Assembly: GCF_900116425.1 (NCBI RefSeq)
Contig: NZ_FPAS01000004.1
Span: forward strand, 124,001 to 188,000
Origin: Lishizhenia tianjinensis
GTDB taxonomy: Bacteria; Bacteroidota; Bacteroidia; Flavobacteriales_D; Crocinitomicaceae
Direction of reading: 5' to 3'
Length of the DNA: 64,000 bases
Below are positions 30,575 to 40,944 of this stretch, piece after piece; position 1 is the first letter of the stretch; each line of letters opens with the position of its first letter. The translations under genes were made by a program, and so were the position numbers. The notes below the pieces were generated by a model. It had not been told where the DNA came from, did not search any database, and saw nothing but the letters and a program-made list of their open reading frames with translations.

Positions 30575-30962
30575 ACTAAATTCCTCCATCAGGAAATCCC
30601 CCCTCCCCCAATTTCGGTATTCCTCCTAAGCATTCCATAGACGAACTACATCTGTCAGTCGTTATTCGTCAACATGAATGGGATGAACGACTTATATCTG
30701 CATAATACTTAAATTTAATCATTAATTTTTAAACACCTCATTTTCAATATTTTAAACATATCTGAATACGTGATGTATACACTTAAATAGTGCAGTGTAT
30801 ACATCTAATCTATCCCCTACTTGGAACTATATTTTTTTGACATAGGTAAATTTATTTCAGACGAACAGTAAGTATTTAACCCTAAAGTAAATTGAAACGA
30901 GGAGTTTCCCCCCTGGAAAATAACATCATTTTTTCCTGAAGGAATCTTAAAACGACTACGTT
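30575..30962. other. 388-base intergenic region before the adhesin operon
   Basis: There is no gene here. The region is AT-rich and contains the paired TGTATACA palindromes described separately, and a C-rich stretch (TTTCCCCCCTGG) near 30905-30915. No strict TTG/TAnnTTTG promoter pair is found, although TTGACA occurs near 30837. Its size and content suggest a controlled promoter for the long downstream operon. Confidence 0.5.
30772..30805. promoter_or_regulatory. Paired palindromic operator candidate (two TGTATACA sites)
   Basis: GATGTATACACT at 30772-30783 and AGTGTATACATC at 30794-30805 are perfect inverted copies separated by ten bases. Each half contains the palindrome TGTATACA, at 30774-30781 and 30796-30803, so the sites are 22 bases apart, about two helix turns. 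This is typical of cooperative binding by two dimers. The regulator is unknown. It lies 158 bases before the adhesin start. Confidence 0.6.
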
Positions 30963-33900
30963 ATGAAACATTTCTTTACCCTTAACAAACTGCAGGCATT
31001 TTGCTTGTTGGTTCTGACCCTCCTATATGCTAGGACGGGGTTCAGCCAAAATCAAATCTTCGCCAATTCGGTAGAAGATTCTCTCGCCCTAACAAATGGT
31101 TTATTGTGTATTGATGGAGATATCAATACGAGTGGAACTGTGACATCGAGTTCTGGCGTTTTATTAGGTTTCGGAGCTTACGACGGCTTTATTGAAGTTT
31201 CTTTTCCGAGTTTAGTTCCTGCCAACACAACAAGTTATGTAAAAATCCAAACGGAATCTGACATCTTAACCCCATTAACAGGAGGTTCTTTATCAACGCT
31301 ACTTAGCGATGTTTTAGGTATTGTCCTTATGGGAAATCAGGAATTAGACATTGAAGCCAGAAACGGAACTACAACCGTACTAGCTGCCTCTACAGGAAGT
31401 CCTGGCGATTTCGCAGCAGATAGTTTACGCGTAGTAATTGATTCTTCTGGAAGTTTTTACTTAGCGATCACTCCTTCAAATGACTACGATAGGATATATA
31501 TTTCCAACGAAATAGGAAGTTTATTAGGACTAGGAATGACTAGAGAACTTGACTTCTTTGATGCTTTTTATTACAGTAGTGGAAGTGCTTGTGGACAAGC
31601 CATGTATACTAGTTTTGATGGAGTTGGAATTACACTAGACCTTCTCAATTTAGGAGGAGCAGGTGTTATTAATCCTGAAAATGCAGTAGATAGTGACACA
31701 ACTAACTATTCAGAACTTAATTTCGGAATATTAGACGTAGCCGCTACACTAGAACAAACCATATATTTTGACGGTCCTACAAACGCAACAGATGAATTTA
31801 GAATTAGACTACAAGCTAGTTCTAGTTTGGTCTCTTTAGGTTTGGCCAACAACATTGAAATTGAAGCTAGTTTAGGTGCAACTACAGTACTAAATACAGA
31901 TTTGAACGGAGGCTTAATCAACTTAAACTTGTTAGACCTTCAAAATGGAAATATTACGGAATTGATTTTAAGTCCGAACACTCCTATAGATAGAATTACT
32001 GTTCGTGTAACCTCACTTTTAGGAGTTGATCTAGCACAAAAATTATTCTTCTATGGTGTACAGAAAATTCCTGAAATGCCAACCATAGATCCAGCCTCTG
32101 TAAACGCCACTACTTGTGCAAACGATTCAGTGCAATTGGTAGCAAACGGAAACCCTGGAACTTTAGAAATGAGATGGTACGATGCAGCAGAAGGTGGAAA
32201 CCTACTCGGAACATCTGCATCCGGAAGTCCATTCACCCTTTACAACATAGGTCAAGATACAACCTTTTATGTAGCAGCTGCTATTCCTGGTTGTCCAGAA
32301 GAATCTCAACGCACCGCAGCAAACGTTACTATCATTGCACTCCCAACGGCAACAGATATCAACGTAACCGGAGATGCCAATCCTTACTGTGCGTTAGATA
32401 CAATAACGATTACTCCAAGTTCATTAATAGGGGTAGATTTTACATGGTACTTTGACAACAACAAAACTCAAATCATCAGTAACGGAACAGTTGGTGGAAT
32501 TTATTACAACATAGACGCGAATGGTGTATTAACAATCGCCGGTTTAGATGATTTATCCTCTCCTTACAGTTATTTCGTTAGTGTAACAGATACGGTAACT
32601 GGATGTATGAATGGCGCTGGTGACTTAAAAGAAGTTACTATTAACATCATTGATACACAAACACCTACAACAGCCAATGCTAACCAGGAGTTTTGTATTG
32701 TTGATTATGCAACAATAGCTAACCTACAAGTTAATGAATCTAATATAATGTGGTATGATGCGGCAACGATGGGCAACGCGCTTACTACAACAGATACCTT
32801 AGTTGATGGTATGGTTTACTATGCTTCGCAAGTTGGCCCTACTTGTGAAAGCTCAAATCGTTTAGCAATAACAGTTCAATTAAACGATACAACAGCACCA
32901 ACCACTCTCAACTCTACTCAAGAGTTTTGTAAAGTTGACTACGCCACTGTAGCTGATCTTCAAGTTGATCAGATGAACATCAACTGGTACGACGCTGCAG
33001 TTGGAGGTAACCTCTTAAATACATCGGATACCTTAACGGCTGGTAACTACTATGCCTCTCAAGTGGGAACAAATTGTGAGAGTTCTACACGTTTGATGAT
33101 AGCTGTTGTCATTAATGACACAACTGCTCCAACTGCAACATTAACAACTCAAGAATTTTGTTCAGCTTCTAACCCAACCGTTGCTGATTTAGTAGTTGAC
33201 CAAAACAATGTAGTTTGGTACGATGCAGCAGAGGGTGGAAATATATTGGCAAGTACAGACCTTTTAGTAGATGGCAACTCCTATTTTGCTGCTCAAGTAG
33301 GTTCTGAATGTGAAAGTTTTGATCGTTTAGAAATTGTAGTTGGTTTAGGCGTTATTCTCCCTCCAACAACATCTAATCCTGTACAAAGTTTCTGTGTTTC
33401 AGATTACCCTACAATTGCAGACCTTCAAACCAATGAAACGAATGTAATTTTCTATGATGCATCTGTTGGAGGAAATTTACTCAACAGCACTGATACTTTA
33501 GTAAATCTAAGTTTTTACTATGCAGCTACACAAGGAATAGGATGTGAGAGTGCATCAAGACTCATGCTGCAAGCTATTCTAAATGATACTACACCTCCAA
33601 CAACTTCTTCAGCTGTTCAGACATACTGTGTACTTGATTACGCCACGGTTGCTGACATACAAGTGGATCAGCCAAATGTAAATTGGTACGATGCACCTGT
33701 GGGAGGAAACATGTATGCGAGTACAGATACTTTGGTAACGGGAGATTACTATGCTTCTCAAGTTGGTTCTCAATGTGAAAGTTCATTAAGATTAATGGTA
33801 AGTATTATCATAGATGATGAAACACCTCCAACCACAGCCAATGCCAGTCAAGAATTCTGTATTGCTGAATATGCAACAGTTGCAGACCTTCAAACCAACG

Positions 33901-36900
33901 AACCAAATGTTGTTTGGTATGATTCGGCAGTAGCGGGTAACATGTACAACTCAACAGACTTATTGGTAGATGGTTTAACCTACTACGGTGCAAAACAAGG
34001 AGCAACTTGTGAAAGTTCAGCACGACTAGCTGTTAGTGTAACTTTAAACGACACAACCCCTCCAACCACAACAAATACAACTCAAGACTTTTGTTCAACG
34101 TCAAATCCAACTCTAGCAGATATAGTTGTTGACCAGACAAACATCATCTGGTACGCAGCCTCAACTGGGGGGACTCCTCTAAGTTCTGCAACACCTTTGG
34201 TTGATAACACAACATATTACGCAGCACAACAGGGAACAACATGTGAAAGTTCACAACGTTTGGCGATTATGGTAACGGTAGGAATTATTCCTCCTCCAAC
34301 GACAAGCGAACCGATACAAGAATTCTGTGTGGTTGAATACGCAACAGTAGCAGATATACAAGTAAATGAAACTAATGTTGTTTGGTATGATCAAGCAGTT
34401 GGAGGAACAGCATACAATGCTACCGATACCTTAATGCACAACACAACATATTATGGTGCTACCCAAGCAACAAATTGTGAAAGTGCAACCAGAACTGCTG
34501 TAAGTGTAATCTTAAATGATACTACTGCACCAACAACATCGAATACAAATCAAATTTTCTGTGTAGTAGACAACCCAACAATAGCTGACATTCAAGTTGA
34601 TCAAACCAATATTAACTGGTACGACGCTCCAGTAGGTGGAAATCTATTGGCAACTACAGATGCTCTAATCGACGGTAGCTACTACGCTGCTCAACAAGGA
34701 ACGGTATGTGAAAGTTCTATGAGATTAGAGATCTCTGTTACGGTTAATGACACAACTGCTCCAACTACACTGATGGCAAATCAAAACTTCTGTTTAGTGG
34801 ATATGCCAACCTTAAATGACATTCAAGTAAATCAACCGAACATTGTTTGGTACGATGCAGCAACGAATGGCAATGCATTAGCGGGAACAACAGCTTTAAG
34901 TGATGGCGCAACCTATTACGCTGCACAAGTAGGTACTTTCTGTGAAAGCTCTACAAGATTAGCTGTAACGGTTAATGTTAATGACGCTTCAACTCCAACA
35001 ACCTTAAATGCAAATCAAGAGTTTTGTGCAGCAGATATGCCAACGGTTGGAAACCTTCAAGTAAACCAAACCAATATCAATTGGTATGATGCAGCTACAG
35101 GAGGAAACCAATTGGCTAATTCTGATGCTTTAGTAGACGGTATGTCATACTACGCAGCCCTTGTAGGAATGAACTGTGAGAGCTCTGTAAGACTAGAGAT
35201 AAATGTAACTATAACAGATACGGTTGCACCAACAACCTCAAATACAAACCAAGAGTTCTGTGCGGTTGATGCAGCGACGGTAGCGGATCTACAAGTCAAT
35301 GAAACAGGTGTTGTTTGGTACTTAACCCCAACAGGTGGTTCGGCACTTAACGCTACAGATCTTTTAGTAACGGATACGTATTACGGTGCTCTGATTGTAG
35401 GAAACTGTGAAAGTTCTTCAAGATTAATGGTAAACGTAACTGTTAATGATACAACTGCTCCAACTACTTTGATGGCTACTCAAACTTTCTGTACCGTTGA
35501 TATGCCAACATTGGCAAGTCTTCAGGTGAATCAAACAAACATTGTTTGGTACGACGCAGCCACTAACGGTAACATGCTTCCAGCATCAACGCCATTAATG
35601 GATGGAGCTACTTATCATGCCGCACAATTAAGTACAACTTGTGAAAGCGCTCAGCGTTTAGCAATTACAGTAGTGGTAAACGATGAAGCGACACCTACAA
35701 CCAATAATGCAAATCAAGACTTCTGTGCTTTAGACATGCCTACAGTGGCTAGTTTACAAGTAAACCAAACCAATGTTAACTGGTATGACGCCGCTACAGG
35801 AGGTAACTTGTTGGCAAATTCGGATGCCTTAGTAGATGGAATGTCTTACTTCGGTGCAATTGCTGGTGCTACCTGTGAAAGTTCTGTAAGACTACAAATT
35901 AATGTTACAGTAAGCGATACGGCTGCACCTACAACCTCGAATACAGACCAAGAGTTCTGTGCAGTTGATGCAGCAACAGTGGCAGATATACAAGTGAATG
36001 AAACAGGTGTTGTTTGGTACTTAACCCCAACAGGTGGTACAGCCCTTAACGCTACAGATCTTTTAGTAACGGATACGTATTACGGTGCACTGACTGTAGG
36101 AAACTGTGAAAGCTCTTCAAGATTAATGGTAAACGTAACGGTTAATGATACAACTGCTCCAACCACATTAATGGCCAATCAAGCGTTTTGTGCAAATGAC
36201 AACCCTACCTTGGCTGATGTTCAAGTGAATCAAGCAAACATTGTTTGGTATGATGCGGCAACAAATGGAAATGCACTCCCACTTACAACGCCTTTAACAA
36301 ATGGGGCTACGTATCACGCAGCTCAAGTGGGTATGATATGTGAAAGTTCACAAAGGTTAGCAGTTACAGTGAGTGTTTCAAATTTACCAGCACCTACTAC
36401 AAATAATGCAGCTCAAACATTCTGTAGTATAGATAACCCAACAATTGCAAGTATTCAGGTGAATCAAACCAACGTGGTATGGATGGACGCAGGAGCTAAC
36501 ATACTCGCCCCTTCTACACCTCTCGTTGATGGTTCTTCTTACTTCGGAGCTCAAACGAACGGACAATGTACAGGTACTAACTTATTAACTGTAAGTGTAA
36601 CTGTAACCTTCGTTCCTGCTCCAACAACAAATGATGCCACGCCTGATTTCTGTGCCAACGCAAACCCAACATTGGCCGATATTAGTATGAACGAACCAAA
36701 TATCAACTGGTACGATGCTCCAACTATGGGTACCTTATTACCAAATGGAACATTATTGGTTGATGGTCAAATTTACTACGCTGCCAACGTGATGAACGGA
36801 TGTGAAAGTGAAGTGAGAACAGCGGTTCAACCGTCATTGAATGTTACAAGTGACCCAACGACTTCAAATAACAACCAAGCCTTCTGTGTTGAGGATAACC

Positions 36901-37982
36901 CAACAGTTGCAGACATTCAAGTTACAGCAACACAAGTAGTATGGTATGATCAACAAACAGGAGGAAGTGTAGTTGCTCCAGGTACAACCCTACAAGATGG
37001 CGTAACCTATTATGCAGCCAATGTAGAGAATGGATGTGAAAGTGATCAAAGAATTGCAATCACTGTAACACTTAATGGTGGACCAATAGCTCAAATTACA
37101 GGTTCTTTCACAGATGTATGTGCTGTTGATACCTTAACTTACTCTACAAATGCAAACATGACCAATTACAATTGGACAGTTGTTGATGGAACCATTGTAG
37201 CAGGAGGAACGACTACTGACAATTATGTTGAGGTAATATGGAATGGATCTGGTAATGGAACTATAGAAGTAAGCTACACGAACTCAACAGGATGTTCAGA
37301 ATACTCAGCTTCACCAATTTCAATAACCACTGGTGTTTGTCCAGACCTTAGCATCTACAAAACGGTAGACAACAAAACACCACAAATGTATGAAAACGTT
37401 GAGTTTACGATTACCGTAGAGAATACGGGTAACGTGACCTTCACAAATGTTCAAATCAATGAACAATTAAACAATGGATTCGAATACGTTTCACATACTA
37501 CATCCGCGGGTGCATATGATCTATCAACTGGTGTATGGACAATTAATACAGTAGCTCCTAATACTAGCGAAACCTTGGTAATCATTGCCAAAGTGATTCC
37601 TGGAAGTAACCACTGGAACATTGCGCATCTAATTGGCGACTATCCAGATGATACGGATACAGATAACAATACGGATTCCGTTGAAGTTGATCCGATTGAC
37701 CTTATCGTGTACAATCAATTCTCTCCGAATGGGGATGGGGATAACGACAGGTTCATCATAGATGGAATTGAAGATTACCCTCAAAACACAGTTCAAATCT
37801 TTAACCGTTACGGAAACCTCGTTTATCAAACAGAAAACTACGAGAACGATTGGGACGGTGTTCCGAATGTAGGTGGAACGATCGGTAGTGGTAATGTTTT
37901 ACCAACAGGTACTTACTTCTACGTGATCAAGGATGCGAACTCAGATCAGCAATGGTCAGGATGGTTATACTTAATTAAATAA
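30963..37982 (+). CDS. Giant repetitive surface adhesin with T9SS type B sorting domain
   Basis: 2339 residues with a signal peptide ending at GFSQ. After an N-terminal region of about 560 residues with no clear family there are 19 tandem repeats of about 78 residues (about bases 32650-37080). Each begins with a PTT...FC motif, carries a VVWYDAATGGN-like strand and ends with a GxxCESSxRL motif, so two Cys recur per repeat, as in Ig-like fibre domains. A DUF11-like domain (SIYKTVDNKTPQMYENVEFTITVENTG) and the gliding-motility-type sorting domain (NQFSPNGDGDNDRF ... GTYFYVIK) end the protein. It would be exported by SprA and displayed on the surface. PorP/SprF and OmpA genes follow. Confidence 0.92.
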   Translation: MKHFFTLNKLQAFCLLVLTLLYARTGFSQNQIFANSVEDSLALTNGLLCIDGDINTSGTVTSSSGVLLGFGAYDGFIEVSFPSLVPANTTSYVKIQTESDILTPLTGGSLSTLLSDVLGIVLMGNQELDIEARNGTTTVLAASTGSPGDFAADSLRVVIDSSGSFYLAITPSNDYDRIYISNEIGSLLGLGMTRELDFFDAFYYSSGSACGQAMYTSFDGVGITLDLLNLGGAGVINPENAVDSDTTNYSELNFGILDVAATLEQTIYFDGPTNATDEFRIRLQASSSLVSLGLANNIEIEASLGATTVLNTDLNGGLINLNLLDLQNGNITELILSPNTPIDRITVRVTSLLGVDLAQKLFFYGVQKIPEMPTIDPASVNATTCANDSVQLVANGNPGTLEMRWYDAAEGGNLLGTSASGSPFTLYNIGQDTTFYVAAAIPGCPEESQRTAANVTIIALPTATDINVTGDANPYCALDTITITPSSLIGVDFTWYFDNNKTQIISNGTVGGIYYNIDANGVLTIAGLDDLSSPYSYFVSVTDTVTGCMNGAGDLKEVTINIIDTQTPTTANANQEFCIVDYATIANLQVNESNIMWYDAATMGNALTTTDTLVDGMVYYASQVGPTCESSNRLAITVQLNDTTAPTTLNSTQEFCKVDYATVADLQVDQMNINWYDAAVGGNLLNTSDTLTAGNYYASQVGTNCESSTRLMIAVVINDTTAPTATLTTQEFCSASNPTVADLVVDQNNVVWYDAAEGGNILASTDLLVDGNSYFAAQVGSECESFDRLEIVVGLGVILPPTTSNPVQSFCVSDYPTIADLQTNETNVIFYDASVGGNLLNSTDTLVNLSFYYAATQGIGCESASRLMLQAILNDTTPPTTSSAVQTYCVLDYATVADIQVDQPNVNWYDAPVGGNMYASTDTLVTGDYYASQVGSQCESSLRLMVSIIIDDETPPTTANASQEFCIAEYATVADLQTNEPNVVWYDSAVAGNMYNSTDLLVDGLTYYGAKQGATCESSARLAVSVTLNDTTPPTTTNTTQDFCSTSNPTLADIVVDQTNIIWYAASTGGTPLSSATPLVDNTTYYAAQQGTTCESSQRLAIMVTVGIIPPPTTSEPIQEFCVVEYATVADIQVNETNVVWYDQAVGGTAYNATDTLMHNTTYYGATQATNCESATRTAVSVILNDTTAPTTSNTNQIFCVVDNPTIADIQVDQTNINWYDAPVGGNLLATTDALIDGSYYAAQQGTVCESSMRLEISVTVNDTTAPTTLMANQNFCLVDMPTLNDIQVNQPNIVWYDAATNGNALAGTTALSDGATYYAAQVGTFCESSTRLAVTVNVNDASTPTTLNANQEFCAADMPTVGNLQVNQTNINWYDAATGGNQLANSDALVDGMSYYAALVGMNCESSVRLEINVTITDTVAPTTSNTNQEFCAVDAATVADLQVNETGVVWYLTPTGGSALNATDLLVTDTYYGALIVGNCESSSRLMVNVTVNDTTAPTTLMATQTFCTVDMPTLASLQVNQTNIVWYDAATNGNMLPASTPLMDGATYHAAQLSTTCESAQRLAITVVVNDEATPTTNNANQDFCALDMPTVASLQVNQTNVNWYDAATGGNLLANSDALVDGMSYFGAIAGATCESSVRLQINVTVSDTAAPTTSNTDQEFCAVDAATVADIQVNETGVVWYLTPTGGTALNATDLLVTDTYYGALTVGNCESSSRLMVNVTVNDTTAPTTLMANQAFCANDNPTLADVQVNQANIVWYDAATNGNALPLTTPLTNGATYHAAQVGMICESSQRLAVTVSVSNLPAPTTNNAAQTFCSIDNPTIASIQVNQTNVVWMDAGANILAPSTPLVDGSSYFGAQTNGQCTGTNLLTVSVTVTFVPAPTTNDATPDFCANANPTLADISMNEPNINWYDAPTMGTLLPNGTLLVDGQIYYAANVMNGCESEVRTAVQPSLNVTSDPTTSNNNQAFCVEDNPTVADIQVTATQVVWYDQQTGGSVVAPGTTLQDGVTYYAANVENGCESDQRIAITVTLNGGPIAQITGSFTDVCAVDTLTYSTNANMTNYNWTVVDGTIVAGGTTTDNYVEVIWNGSGNGTIEVSYTNSTGCSEYSASPISITTGVCPDLSIYKTVDNKTPQMYENVEFTITVENTGNVTFTNVQINEQLNNGFEYVSHTTSAGAYDLSTGVWTINTVAPNTSETLVIIAKVIPGSNHWNIAHLIGDYPDDTDTDNNTDSVEVDPIDLIVYNQFSPNGDGDNDRFIIDGIEDYPQNTVQIFNRYGNLVYQTENYENDWDGVPNVGGTIGSGNVLPTGTYFYVIKDANSDQQWSGWLYLIK

Positions 37983-38003
37983 TGACAGACTAAACGCAAT
38001 ACG

Positions 38004-38933
38004 ATGAAAACTTTGAAAATAAATAAAATCAGTGCGGTATTAGTAGCAGCTCTTCTTGTTGGTTCCCAGGTTTGGGGCCAGCAAAGAGCACAGTACACGC
38101 AATATATGTATAACACCATGCCTTTAAATGCTGGTTATACAGGTACAATTAATGGATTAGAAGCAACAGCTATCCACAGATCTCAATGGGTTGGAATGGA
38201 TGGTGCACCGGTTACCACAGGGGTATCCTTAAACGGAGCGGTAAACAAACATTTTGGCTTAGGTCTTACCGCCGTAAACGATAGAATTGGTCCAATTACA
38301 CAAAATGAACTCGCTATTAACTTAGCTTCTAGTGTTCAACTAAACGATAACATGCGCTTGTCTTTAGGGGTGTCAGGAGGAATTAATTCAGTTTCTGCGG
38401 ATTGGTCTATGGGAACAATTTACAATACAAGTGATAATGCCTATAACCAAAACTTAAACAATGAAATCACCCCAGCGGTAGGAGCAGGACTTTACCTCTA
38501 CTCTAACCGTTTTTATGCGGGGATTTCTTCACCCAATGTTGTGAAGCGTAAGAGTGACTTAAACCAAATCTATGACAGGTTTGCCAATGAACTTCACTTC
38601 TTTGTAATCACAGGTTATGTTTTTGACCTATCACCAAACGTGAAGTTTAAGCCAGCTTTGATGACTAAAATTGTTCCAAACGCTCCTTTGAGTGTGGATG
38701 TTTCTGCTAATTTCTTATTGAAAGAAAGATTTACCCTAGGTGCGGCCTACAGGTACCAGGACGCGATTAATGTATTGGCTGGGTATGAGTTTGCTAAATC
38801 ATTCTTTATAGGATACGCCTACGATTTGGGCATCACACCAACCAAAGATTTCCATTCAGGATCTCATGAAGTTATTTTGAAATACAAGTTATTGAGAGAA
38901 ACTAGAGTAGCTACTTCTCCAAGATTTTTCTAA
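38004..38933 (+). CDS. T9SS membrane protein of the PorP/SprF family
   Basis: 309 residues with a signal peptide (VGSQVWGQ) and the family start QRAQYTQYMYNTMPLNAGYTGTI, followed by amphipathic strands. PorP/SprF proteins are outer-membrane barrels thought to anchor or help export type B cargo, and they are usually encoded directly after a large adhesin, exactly as here (21 bases downstream). It most likely serves the adhesin encoded upstream. Confidence 0.93.
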   Translation: MKTLKINKISAVLVAALLVGSQVWGQQRAQYTQYMYNTMPLNAGYTGTINGLEATAIHRSQWVGMDGAPVTTGVSLNGAVNKHFGLGLTAVNDRIGPITQNELAINLASSVQLNDNMRLSLGVSGGINSVSADWSMGTIYNTSDNAYNQNLNNEITPAVGAGLYLYSNRFYAGISSPNVVKRKSDLNQIYDRFANELHFFVITGYVFDLSPNVKFKPALMTKIVPNAPLSVDVSANFLLKERFTLGAAYRYQDAINVLAGYEFAKSFFIGYAYDLGITPTKDFHSGSHEVILKYKLLRETRVATSPRFF

Positions 38934-38945
38934 AACTGAACCATC

Positions 38946-40868
38946 ATGAAAAAATTAATTTATATAAGTCTCCTTGCCTCAGGTATGGCCTTTGGTCAAA
39001 ACGCAATGGAGAGAGGAGATATCTCATACGCAAAATATGATTTCAATACTGCAATTGAATCATACAACAAGGCAATTTCAAGTAACAAGGCAAGCGAGGA
39101 TGTAAACCTTAAAATTGCTAACAGTTACTTCAATTTAACCAATTACAAACAAGCACTGGTTTGGTATCAAAGAGCCATTTCCCAAGACTACACAAATGTA
39201 TCTGAAGGAGATTTCCTGAAGTATGTTCAATGTTTAAAAAGTGAAGGACAACAAGATGATGCTGATGCAATTTTAATGGAATACTACGCAGAGAATGCTG
39301 AGAAAATTGCCCAACTGGAAAAGCAAAAAGCAGCCTTTGCAATTAAAAGAGACAACTTGTATGTTCTAAGAAATCTTCCAATTAATACTGCCAATGCAGA
39401 TTTTGGTATTGCTAATTATGGGAATAAAATGTTGTTCGCTTCAAGCAGAAATGGTGAAGGTGAATTGACTAAAAAAACCTATGCTTGGAATGAACAACCC
39501 TACTTGAATATATACGAGGCGAAAAGAAATACGGCCAATGGAAACTTGACGGAGGAAAAACTTTTCGAAGGGTTGAACACGCAGTATCACGATGCTATGA
39601 TTTGCTTTAACAAAGAAAAAACTCGTGTGTACTTTTCAACCAACCAATTGCGCAAAAAAGGTAAACTACAAACCAACGACGAAGGGAACTCCACCTTGCA
39701 AATAATGTTGGCCGATATAGTAAATGGTAAGGTTGCCAACATCAATAGTTTAAGCATCAACAGTGAAGAATATTCTTGCAGTCACCCTATGTTATCGGAA
39801 GATGGAAAGTTCCTCTACTTTGTTTCTAACATGGAAAATGGAATGGGAGAAACAGACATTTACCGTGCACCAGTAAAAGCGGATGGAACAGTAGGTTCAC
39901 CAAAAAACTTAGGTCCGCAAATCAACACAGCGGGTAGAGAAATGTTTCCAACACTACAAGATGGTAAGCTTTTCTTTTCATCAGACGGACATTACGGTAT
40001 AGGTGGATTAGACATTTTTTCTTCTAAGATAAAAGGAGAAAATTTTGAAAACCCTGAAAACCTGGGTATGCCTTTTAACAGTGAAAAGGATGATTTTAAT
40101 ATTTACTGGACCAAAGCTGGAGTGAACGGTTACTTGTCTTCGAATCGTTTAGGAGGAAAAGGAGATGATGATATTTATTTCTTCACTAAGGATGACCAGA
40201 ACTGGTACCAAGACGTGTTTGGCAATGTAAAAGAACAAACCACAAAAGAAATCATTCCTTTCGCAACGGTACAGGTGTACGATGAATTAGATTCTTTGGT
40301 AGCAGAAACTCAGGCAGATTCTTTGGGAAGATTTGAAATTCAATTGCCTTGTAGCTCTACAAATAGATTGGTATTCTCTAAGCAAAACCACAGTACAGAA
40401 GAGTTGGCTATCACTACCCCAGACACGCCAAAAGTACCAGAAGAAGAGGATGCTGAAGATGTGTATTTGACACTTTACAAAACTTTGGTTAAAGAAGAAG
40501 ATGGTGTAGAAAAAATCATTGTTAACCCGATTTACTTCGATTACGACAAAGCTGACATTACTCCTCAAGCTGTAGTGGAATTAAACCGTGTGATTGATGC
40601 CATGACTAAATTCCCAAACCTTGTCATCAAAATAGAATCTCATACAGACTCAAGAGGTCCAGATAAATACAACCTTCAACTGTCTGATGATAGAGCAAAA
40701 TCTACCCGTGATTATTTAATCGCACAAGGAATAGATGAGGATAGAATCATCAGTGCTGTTGGATACGGGGAAAAACAAATTAAAAACAAATGTAAAAACG
40801 GTGTTGATTGTACCGATGATGAACATTTTGTGAATAGAAGATCCGACTTTATTGTCGTTAAAAAGTAA
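38946..40868 (+). CDS. OmpA-family protein with TPR, PD40 propeller and carboxypeptidase-like domain
   Basis: 640 residues. Domains in order: signal peptide, short TPR region (YDFNTAIESYNKAI, YKQALVWYQRAI), a WD40-like PD40 beta-propeller (CSHPMLSEDGKFLYFVSNM, GGLDIFSS), a carboxypeptidase-regulatory-like domain (TKEIIPFATVQVYDELD) and a C-terminal OmpA domain that binds peptidoglycan (IYFDYDKADITP, ESHTDSRGPDKYN, LSDDRAKSTRDYL). This is the PorE/SprE-like arrangement that anchors T9SS-associated envelope complexes. It is the third gene of the adhesin-porP-ompA cluster, 12 bases after porP. Confidence 0.92.
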   Translation: MKKLIYISLLASGMAFGQNAMERGDISYAKYDFNTAIESYNKAISSNKASEDVNLKIANSYFNLTNYKQALVWYQRAISQDYTNVSEGDFLKYVQCLKSEGQQDDADAILMEYYAENAEKIAQLEKQKAAFAIKRDNLYVLRNLPINTANADFGIANYGNKMLFASSRNGEGELTKKTYAWNEQPYLNIYEAKRNTANGNLTEEKLFEGLNTQYHDAMICFNKEKTRVYFSTNQLRKKGKLQTNDEGNSTLQIMLADIVNGKVANINSLSINSEEYSCSHPMLSEDGKFLYFVSNMENGMGETDIYRAPVKADGTVGSPKNLGPQINTAGREMFPTLQDGKLFFSSDGHYGIGGLDIFSSKIKGENFENPENLGMPFNSEKDDFNIYWTKAGVNGYLSSNRLGGKGDDDIYFFTKDDQNWYQDVFGNVKEQTTKEIIPFATVQVYDELDSLVAETQADSLGRFEIQLPCSSTNRLVFSKQNHSTEELAITTPDTPKVPEEEDAEDVYLTLYKTLVKEEDGVEKIIVNPIYFDYDKADITPQAVVELNRVIDAMTKFPNLVIKIESHTDSRGPDKYNLQLSDDRAKSTRDYLIAQGIDEDRIISAVGYGEKQIKNKCKNGVDCTDDEHFVNRRSDFIVVKK

Positions 40869-40883
40869 TGATTAAGGGTGAAG

Positions 40884-40934
40884 GGACCTTGGGGCTGTAG
40901 TGATGTAGGCAGTCCCAGGTCTTTTACTCTTTTT
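40884..40934 (+). terminator. Intrinsic terminator of the adhesin operon
   Basis: GGGACCTTGGG pairs with CCCAGGTC (one bulged base) around a loop of about 20 bases, followed by TTTTACTCTTTTT. It separates the three-gene cluster from the next T9SS cargo gene. Confidence 0.65.
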
Positions 40935-40944
40935 AAATAAAAAC

